Assembly (NCBI GenBank): GCA_021812385.1
Contig: JAKANO010000016.1
Coordinates: 1 to 64,000, forward strand
Reading direction: 5' to 3'
Source: Pseudomonadota bacterium
GTDB lineage: Bacteria; Pseudomonadota; Gammaproteobacteria; Burkholderiales; Thiobacteraceae
DNA length: 64,000 bases
Part shown: positions 56,145 through 64,000 of the stretch, piece after piece
Layout of the letters: every line of letters starts with the position of its first letter
Numbering within the stretch: position 1 is the first letter of the stretch
Program-made: the position numbers and the translations under genes
The notes under the pieces: generated by a model
The model's database searches: none
What the model was told of the DNA's origin: nothing
Seen by the model: the letters and a program-made list of their open reading frames with translations, nothing else

Positions 56145-57826
56145 TGCTATTAGAAACGATTAGCCTGGTGCGCGACTTGCCGCGCCTGCACGAAATTTCC
56201 TCGGTACTCATCCGCTACGGCGGCGGCGATATGGTGCGGCGTTTGGGGGTGGGCAGCATCCTGGAGCGCGCCGGCCGCGTTTTGCATTGGAAACAAGCGG
56301 TCGAAAACGAGCACTTGGAACCCGCGGTACGTTTTCGTCATGCCTTGGAAGAGCTGGGCCCAACCTTCATTAAACTCGGCCAAGTACTGGCAACGCGCGT
56401 CGATTTATTCTCGCCGCACTGGATTGCCGAGTTGGAAAAATTGCAATCCAGTGCGCCAGCGTTGCCGTTCGAGGACATGCTGCCGCAAATGCTCTTGGCG
56501 CTGGAAGGCCGCGACCCGCATGCAGTGTTCGACGAACTCAACACCACGCCACGCGCCGCGGCGTCGATTGCGCAAGTGTACGAAGCCAAGCTGAAAGACG
56601 GCACGCCGGTCATTATCAAAGTGCGCCGCCCCGGCATCGAAGACAAGATCGAAGCGGATTTGCGCATCATGGCGCATATCGCGCGCTTGGTGGAAGCGGA
56701 GTTCCCGGAGACGCGGCGCTATCAACCGCGGCAAGTGGTGCAGCAATTCGCCAAATCGATGCGGCGCGAGCTCGATCTCGCGGCCGAAGCGCGCAACATT
56801 CAGCGCTTCGGCGAAAAATTCGCCGACGACGATACCGTGGCCATTCCCAAGGTGTATTGGGATTACATCGGCCACACGATGAATGTGCAAGAGCGCATCG
56901 ACGGTATCCCGGGCAATAAAATTACGCAGGCAACTGCGGCCGGGCTAGACCTGCGCGTGCTCGCCGATCGCGGCGCCAATGTCGTGCTGCGCATGATTTT
57001 GATTCACGGCCATTTCCACGCCGATCCACACCCGGGCAATGTGTTTTATCTGCCCGGCAATCGCATCGCGCTGGTGGATTTCGGCATGACCGGCATGCTC
57101 ACCCATGAACGCCGCAACCAGATCGCCGACTTGCTGATTTCGATTATCAGCAAGGATGAATTGGCCTTGCTGGACGTGCTGCTGGAATGGACCGGCGACT
57201 CGGTGGTGAATGAAGGCAAGCTGGCCTCGGACGTGATCGAATTCATCTTTAATTATTCCAGCGTGCATCTCAAGGACATCAGCTTCGGCAACTTGCTGAA
57301 TGAACTCATGGCGATGATCCGCGAGCACCATTTAGTCATGCCCTCGGATTTGACGCTGTTGTTCAAGACCCTGATCACGCTGGAAGGCCTGGGGCGCCAG
57401 CTCGACCCGGAATTCGACATGGGCGACCACACCGCGCCCTTCGTGAAAGAAGTGTTGCGGCTGCGCTATGCGCCTGAGGCCGTCATGAAACGCGGCGTGC
57501 ACAGCGTCAAAGATATCGCCTCGATACTGACCGGCCTGCCGCGCGACCTGGCGAAGTTCTTCAAGGAATTGCGGCGCGGCCGGGTGCGGCTCGATATCGA
57601 CGTGAAGCGCCTGGATCATTTCGGCCAACAGCTCGACCGCACCACCAATCGGCTGACGATCGGCATCATGACGGCTTCCCTGGTCATCGGTTCATCCATC
57701 GTGATGACCATTCAGGGCGGGCCGAAGATTTTCGGCATGCCGGTGTTGGGCTTTCTCGGCTTCTTGATTGCGGTATTCAATAGCCTATGGATCGTGTTCT
57801 CGATTTGGCGTTCGGGCAAGAGTTAG
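56144..57826 (+). CDS. ubiB: AarF/ABC1/UbiB family kinase-like protein
   Basis: FRHALEELGPTFIKLGQVLATR, AASIAQVYEAKL, HADPHPGNVF, LVDFGMTG; two C-terminal TM. Confidence 0.9.
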   Translation: MLLETISLVRDLPRLHEISSVLIRYGGGDMVRRLGVGSILERAGRVLHWKQAVENEHLEPAVRFRHALEELGPTFIKLGQVLATRVDLFSPHWIAELEKLQSSAPALPFEDMLPQMLLALEGRDPHAVFDELNTTPRAAASIAQVYEAKLKDGTPVIIKVRRPGIEDKIEADLRIMAHIARLVEAEFPETRRYQPRQVVQQFAKSMRRELDLAAEARNIQRFGEKFADDDTVAIPKVYWDYIGHTMNVQERIDGIPGNKITQATAAGLDLRVLADRGANVVLRMILIHGHFHADPHPGNVFYLPGNRIALVDFGMTGMLTHERRNQIADLLISIISKDELALLDVLLEWTGDSVVNEGKLASDVIEFIFNYSSVHLKDISFGNLLNELMAMIREHHLVMPSDLTLLFKTLITLEGLGRQLDPEFDMGDHTAPFVKEVLRLRYAPEAVMKRGVHSVKDIASILTGLPRDLAKFFKELRRGRVRLDIDVKRLDHFGQQLDRTTNRLTIGIMTASLVIGSSIVMTIQGGPKIFGMPVLGFLGFLIAVFNSLWIVFSIWRSGKS

Positions 57827-57835
57827 TGGAGAGCG

Positions 57836-58699
57836 ATGATGTCGTTTAAGCTCATCAGGACTTTTATTTTGCTGTGTCTGCTGGGATACGGCTTGAGCGC
57901 TTTTGCCCAGGAAAGGATCGAAGTCATCACGCTCAATTATCGTAGCGCAGAGCAGATATTGCCGCTGATTCAGCCCATGCTCGGGAAGGATGGCGCGGTG
58001 ACCGGGCTGCAAAATCGCTTGGTGATACGCGCCAGCGCACAAAAATTGGAACAGATTAAACGCGTGATTGCGAGCCTGGATAGCAAGCCCCGGCGCTTGA
58101 TGATTACCGTGCGCCAGAACACCACGCGCGATGTGTTGGCGCAAGAGGCTAGCGTGTATGGCACGGCCGGCACGGATCACGCGCGCGTTACCCTGCCGCA
58201 AAGTCCGGGCAAGGCCGGCGCAAAGATTGAGGTCGGCAGCCGGCAGGATCGCGTCGGCGCCAAAATCACTTCCACGCGTGACATCGAAAACAGCGCCGAT
58301 GTGCAAAATGTGCAAGTCTTGGAAGGCAATGCGGCATTCATTCGCGTCGGACAATCCGTGCCCTACCAATCGCGCACGGTGGTGCGCGGCAGACACGGCA
58401 CGACAGTCGAGGAAAATACCCAGTACCAGGACGTGACCAGCGGGTTTTATGTGTTGCCGCGCGTATCCGGCACGCAAGTCACACTGGAAATCAATCCGCA
58501 ACGCAATACGCTCGGCAGCCAGGGCGCGGTGAATGTGCAGCAGGCCTCCACGGTGCTTTCCGGTCGTATCGGCGAATGGATCGAACTGGGCGGCGTGGGG
58601 CAGCAAGGCACGAGCAGCGGCAGCGGCACGCTGTATTCGACCCAGGACGTGAGCAGCGATAAGCGCAGCATCTTCGTCAAAGTGGAAGAAATTCCTTAA
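57836..58699 (+). CDS. Secretin N-domain/NolW-like exported protein
   Basis: Signal peptide; RIEVITLNYRSAEQILPLIQPMLG..VTGLQNRLVIRASAQKLEQIKRVIASLDSKPRRLMITV. Confidence 0.8.
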   Translation: MMSFKLIRTFILLCLLGYGLSAFAQERIEVITLNYRSAEQILPLIQPMLGKDGAVTGLQNRLVIRASAQKLEQIKRVIASLDSKPRRLMITVRQNTTRDVLAQEASVYGTAGTDHARVTLPQSPGKAGAKIEVGSRQDRVGAKITSTRDIENSADVQNVQVLEGNAAFIRVGQSVPYQSRTVVRGRHGTTVEENTQYQDVTSGFYVLPRVSGTQVTLEINPQRNTLGSQGAVNVQQASTVLSGRIGEWIELGGVGQQGTSSGSGTLYSTQDVSSDKRSIFVKVEEIP

Positions 58700-58726
58700 T
58701 CGGCAGGCCCGTGCAAAAAACTGTTG

Positions 58727-58849
58727 AACCGCCAAGACGCCAAGAGCGCCAAGATATAAGCAGAAACGAAACCCAAGACCACCCAATTGTTATTTCGAAT
58801 TACTCCAGCAATGTAACGCCTTCTTGGCGCTCTTGGCGTCTTGGCGGTT
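58727..58849. repeat. Palindromic element E ('GCCAAGA' dialect) upstream of the helicase gene
   Basis: 28-bp perfect inverted arms AACCGCCAAGACGCCAAGAGCGCCAAGA (58727-58754) / reverse complement (58822-58849). Confidence 0.95.
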
Positions 58850-58910
58850 CCCGATCTGTTGTTTTCAATTTAAGCCGCTCTCCTCGCCGTGTTAAACTTG
58901 CAACCCTTAA

Positions 58911-60868
<1,958 letters not shown>

Positions 60869-60869
<1 letters not shown>

Positions 60870-60946
60870 ACCTCCAAGACGCCAAGAACGCCAAGGCGTT
60901 TTTTGTTCTAAGCGTTTTTCTTGGCGTTCTTGGCGTCTTGGCGGTT
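60869..60946. repeat. Palindromic element F ('GCCAAGA' dialect) immediately after the helicase stop codon
   Basis: AACCTCCAAGACGCCAAGAACGCCAAG (60869-60895) vs CTTGGCGTTCTTGGCGTCTTGGCGGTT (60920-60946), one mismatch in 27 bp. Confidence 0.95.
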
Positions 60947-60974
60947 TAACGATTTTTATTGGATGAACAATGCG

Positions 60975-61346
60975 ATGAAAATTGCCTGGATGCTGGCTAT
61001 TCTGCTGTTGCTGGGCGCGCAGGCGCAAGCCGGGGTCAGTGGGCGCATCGTATTAGGCGCGCAGCCGGTGGCGGGTTTTCAATACTATGCGGGCAAGCGC
61101 GTTTGGGGCGAGCTCAAAGTAGGGGATGCGCTGGCGCTGATCCGCGAGACGGATAATGCTTACGATGCCAATGCAATTCGCATCGAATGGCACGGTGAAA
61201 AACTCGGCTATGTGCCGCGCGCCGGCAACGAAGACCTCGTCAAGTTATTGGACAAGGGCTTGAAGGTATCCGGGCGCATCATTAATTTACACGACGGCCG
61301 CAGTCATTGGCAGCGCATCTTGTTCGAGGTGCTGCTGGAAGAATAA
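60975..61346 (+). CDS. Exported HIRAN-domain protein (start MKIAWML; ATG 60963 also possible)
   Basis: Signal peptide then VAGFQYYAG..LKVGDALALIRETDNAYDANAIRIEWHGEKLGYVPRAGNEDLVKLLDKG. Confidence 0.85.
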   Translation: MKIAWMLAILLLLGAQAQAGVSGRIVLGAQPVAGFQYYAGKRVWGELKVGDALALIRETDNAYDANAIRIEWHGEKLGYVPRAGNEDLVKLLDKGLKVSGRIINLHDGRSHWQRILFEVLLEE

Positions 61347-61381
61347 GACTTGCTCTGAACCGTGGGGCGCGCTTGGTTTAC

Positions 61382-61446
61382 TTGTAGGGGCGAGGCATGC
61401 CTCGACCGTTAATCAAAAGCGGGTCGGGCATGCCCGACCCCTACAA
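61382..61446. repeat. Second palindrome family (TTGTAGGGG...CCCCTACAA)
   Basis: Outer TTGTAGGGG/CCCCTACAA; inner nested palindromes CGAGGCATGCCTCG and CGGGCATGCCCG. Confidence 0.9.
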
Positions 61447-61486
61447 CTGACTAATTCAGCGCTTCTGCGGTTCGAAAATTAAGCTA

Positions 61487-61930
61487 TTACTGAATCGACA
61501 GCGTCTTGCCGGCGGTGGTGGCTTTTTTCGGCAAGGTCAGTTCCAGCACGCCATCGTTGTACTTGGCCTCGGCCTTGGTTTCATCCACGTCCTGGCTCAG
61601 CGTAAAGCTGCGCGCCACGGTGCCGTGATAGCGTTCCGAACGTAGCACCTTATCGCCTTCTTTTTCTTCCTTCTCGACTTTTTTCTCGGCGCTGATCGAG
61701 ACTTGGTTGCCTTCGATGGTGACATGAATGTCTTCCTTCTTCACGCCTGGAATGTCGGCATGCACGGTATAGGTGCCGTCATTCTCTTTCACATCCATCT
61801 TGATCTGCATCGCTTGTTGGCCCTCGAAGGCCACGGGACGCACGAAGAAGCCCTTCAACAAGTCGTCGATATCGGCGAATGGATCGGTGCGCGCAACGCT
61901 GAATGGGTCGTATCGGGTAATGTTAAACAT
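61487..61930 (-). CDS. Hsp20/alpha-crystallin small heat-shock protein
   Basis: DVKENDGTYTVHADIPGVKKEDIHVTIEGNQVSISAE...YNDGVLELTLPKK. Confidence 0.96.
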   Translation of the reverse strand: MFNITRYDPFSVARTDPFADIDDLLKGFFVRPVAFEGQQAMQIKMDVKENDGTYTVHADIPGVKKEDIHVTIEGNQVSISAEKKVEKEEKEGDKVLRSERYHGTVARSFTLSQDVDETKAEAKYNDGVLELTLPKKATTAGKTLSIQ

Positions 61931-61963
61931 GATTTTTCTCCATAACGAATCGGCTGGTTGGTT

Positions 61964-62026
61964 AAAAAATCACAGCTGCCAGTGCAGCTGTCACTCTTCA
62001 TATTAGGTCACGAAAAATGATTTCAA
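61964..62026 (-). promoter_or_regulatory. Candidate sigma32-like promoter and 5'-UTR hairpin of hsp20
   Basis: Minus strand: TTGAAA-N13-CCTAATAT, then ACAGCTGC-ACTG-GCAGCTGT followed by GATTTTTT, 34 nt before ATG. Confidence 0.45.
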
Positions 62027-62150
62027 TACCCGATATCTGGCGTTCCAACACGCTTGGCGCATAAAGTATTTCGAAATAATGACGTAAATTCAACTGATCA
62101 ACGCTGTTTGTGTAATATCCAGTAACTAAATGATTATTAAGTAAACTTAA

Positions 62151-63554
62151 ATGACTCGATCGACCATCATGGATCAAGAATTTTCCCTGACACAGTTTGT
62201 GTCCCAGCCCGATATTGCGGCGGAACAGGAAATGCCGGCGAGTATCGGCCGCTACCAAATCGTCGCTGCGCTGGGCAGCGGCAATATGGGCACGGTTTAT
62301 CATGCGCTCGATTCCTTGATTGGTCGCGCGGTTGCGCTCAAGGTGATCGACCGCGAACGGCTGTGCAATCCGGACATGGCATTTGACGACATATTTCGCG
62401 CCGAGGTGCAGGCGATCGGCTGCTTGGATCATCCGAATATCGTGACCATCTACGATGCCGAGCTGGGCAGCAGCAAGGCTTACTTCGCGATGGAATACAT
62501 CAAGGGGCAGACGCTCAAGGAATTGCTGGACGCCGGCATCAAACTGCCGATCGACCGCATACGTGAGATCATCCAGCAGGCGGCCGAGGGCCTGCACCAC
62601 GCACACCAGAATTGTATCGTGCATCGTGACATCAAACCGGCCAACATCATGCTGGCCCTGAACGGCAGCGTGAAGATCATGGATTTCGGCATCGCCATCA
62701 GCGGCGCGCCGGGCGTGTCCCAGAGCAGCGCCCAGAACAAGGTATTAGCTGGCACGCCGTACTACATGGCGCCGGAACAATTTATCGGCGGCACCCTGGA
62801 TCAGCGTGTCGATATCTACGCCTTGGGCGCAGTGCTGTATGAACTGCTCACTGGCACGCGGGTATTCAAGGCCAGCAGCATCGATGCGCTGCGCGAAAAA
62901 ATTATCGCGCAAGAACCTACTCCGCCATCCAAGCTGAACAACAACCTCAACCGAAACTTTGATCACATCATTGCGCGTGCGCTGCACAAATCGCCGGAGG
63001 CGCGCTATCAAAGCGTGCGTGAACTGGCGCTGGATGTCATGCAGGCCGGCAAGTCGGAACTCAACTGGAGCAAGACCGCAAACATGCCCAATGCCCTTCC
63101 GGTCGGCAACATGCTGGCGCGGCTGAAAAAAACCGTGTGGCTGTTCAACGGGCTGCGCACCGACGAGATCGTCGAATTTTTGCAGCAGGCGGATAAAACC
63201 GTTGCTTTTCCTGGCCAGCAAATCATCCGCGAAGGCCGCCCCGGCGAGTTCGTGTATATCCTGCTGTCGGGTCACGTCAAAGTGATCAAGCAAGCCACCG
63301 GCAACTGCAAAGAACACATCCTTGCCACCCTGGAACCGGGACAATCTTTTGGGGAGATGTCGCTGGTCGAGCAAAGTCCATGTTCTGCCTCGGTGTGCGC
63401 ATTGGAAGAGTGCACCTTGCTGCGCGTCAGCCAGGCCGACTTCTGGAAAATGCCGGCGGTGAGCGCCAAGCTCTACAAAAATATCGCAGCGCTGCTATCG
63501 TCGCGCCTGCGGCATAGCAATGAATTGCTGTCGATTGCTATGCGGCACGAGTGA
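62151..63554 (+). CDS. Hanks-type Ser/Thr protein kinase with C-terminal cyclic-nucleotide-binding domain
   Basis: ALGSGNMGTVYHA, VHRDIKPANIML, MDFGIA; C-terminal GEFVYILLSGHVKVIK...LEPGQSFGEMSLVEQSPCSASV. Confidence 0.92.
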   Translation: MTRSTIMDQEFSLTQFVSQPDIAAEQEMPASIGRYQIVAALGSGNMGTVYHALDSLIGRAVALKVIDRERLCNPDMAFDDIFRAEVQAIGCLDHPNIVTIYDAELGSSKAYFAMEYIKGQTLKELLDAGIKLPIDRIREIIQQAAEGLHHAHQNCIVHRDIKPANIMLALNGSVKIMDFGIAISGAPGVSQSSAQNKVLAGTPYYMAPEQFIGGTLDQRVDIYALGAVLYELLTGTRVFKASSIDALREKIIAQEPTPPSKLNNNLNRNFDHIIARALHKSPEARYQSVRELALDVMQAGKSELNWSKTANMPNALPVGNMLARLKKTVWLFNGLRTDEIVEFLQQADKTVAFPGQQIIREGRPGEFVYILLSGHVKVIKQATGNCKEHILATLEPGQSFGEMSLVEQSPCSASVCALEECTLLRVSQADFWKMPAVSAKLYKNIAALLSSRLRHSNELLSIAMRHE

Positions 63555-63835
63555 GGCGACAGGCTTTAGTCCGCGTGAGCTGTGTCTACTCCGCATTCAA
63601 GAGTATCGCGACACTGTAACGCCGGCATCCTGCCGGAAACCACCCCCGATGAGATCAGCAGGGTAGGGCACAGAGCAAGGCCTGGCATCCCACGTGCCAC
63701 ACTCGATTAAGCGTCCTTGACGTTGGCATATGCGCACGGTATTCTCCCGCAAGCCGTCAAATTACAAACAAGCAATAGACGGAACGTTGACTTGTCGTAG
63801 CGCCATCGGCGCTGCCGCCACCAAAGGAAAAATTC

Positions 63836-64000
63836 ATGCGGGTTCTTGCTGCGGCGTTGCGCGCCTTGTTGGGTGCTTTAATTTCGTTTAATGTGCAGGC
63901 GGTTGAGCAGCCTGTTACGCAATATCAACGGCCATTTAACCAGTGTTATAACTCTTCTGCTACTAACTGGGGCACAGTAAATCAGGTTGTTGCTGAATTT
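63836..64000 (+). CDS. Exported protein, N-terminal fragment (truncated by window end)
   Basis: ATG with upstream AAAGGAAAAA; MRVLAAALRALLGALISFNVQAVEQPVTQYQRPFNQCYN..., open to window edge. Confidence 0.6.
   Translation, partial: MRVLAAALRALLGALISFNVQAVEQPVTQYQRPFNQCYNSSATNWGTVNQVVAEF

Noticed and set aside
57785-58786. 333-aa minus-strand ORF opposite the secretin-N-like gene
   Set aside because: Antisense shadow ORF; the plus-strand gene has a signal peptide and a recognisable domain.
63645-63720. Possible GEMM/c-di-GMP riboswitch near GGGCACAGAGCAAGGCC
   Set aside because: Only a short resemblance to the first conserved segment; the GGACGCAAAGCC and tetraloop-receptor parts are missing.

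Overview
This 64 kb window looks like a bacterial chromosome segment, probably betaproteobacterial judging by gene content and order (inference). It is mostly housekeeping. It opens with the 3' end of a 5S rRNA and the rimP-nusA-infB-rbfA-truB-rpsO-pnp cluster. Then come dksA, a CbbY-like HAD hydrolase, folD, tRNA-Pro/Arg/His, smpB, ratA/rnfH, guaBA, a phosphohexomutase, hemN, waaF, ilvE, pstSCAB, tpiA-secG, tRNA-Leu and a complete 14-gene nuoA-N operon. The right third (about 44.8-64 kb) is more accessory: a CHAP amidase-like protein, a lipoprotein, a truncated KdpD-KdpE-Kup potassium cassette, a BarA-like hybrid kinase, NlpC/P60, a UbiB/AarF kinase, a secretin-N-like protein, a DinG-family helicase, an exported HIRAN-domain protein, Hsp20 and a Ser/Thr kinase with a cyclic-nucleotide-binding domain. 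Two signals stand out. (1) At least six intergenic palindromes share one architecture: arms made of 2-3 iterations of an 8-9 bp unit, in several sequence 'dialects' (CACAGAG, GCAGAGG/GCGGAGG, GCCAAGA). They lie inside the nuo operon, bracket the helicase gene, and in one case supply a start codon. (2) The kdpD'-kdpE-kup cassette carries a candidate KdpE box and is flanked by a roughly 76-bp direct repeat of the 3' end of the adjacent hybrid-kinase gene, which suggests it is an inserted island. All calls come from reading the sequence and ORF track; no database search was run.
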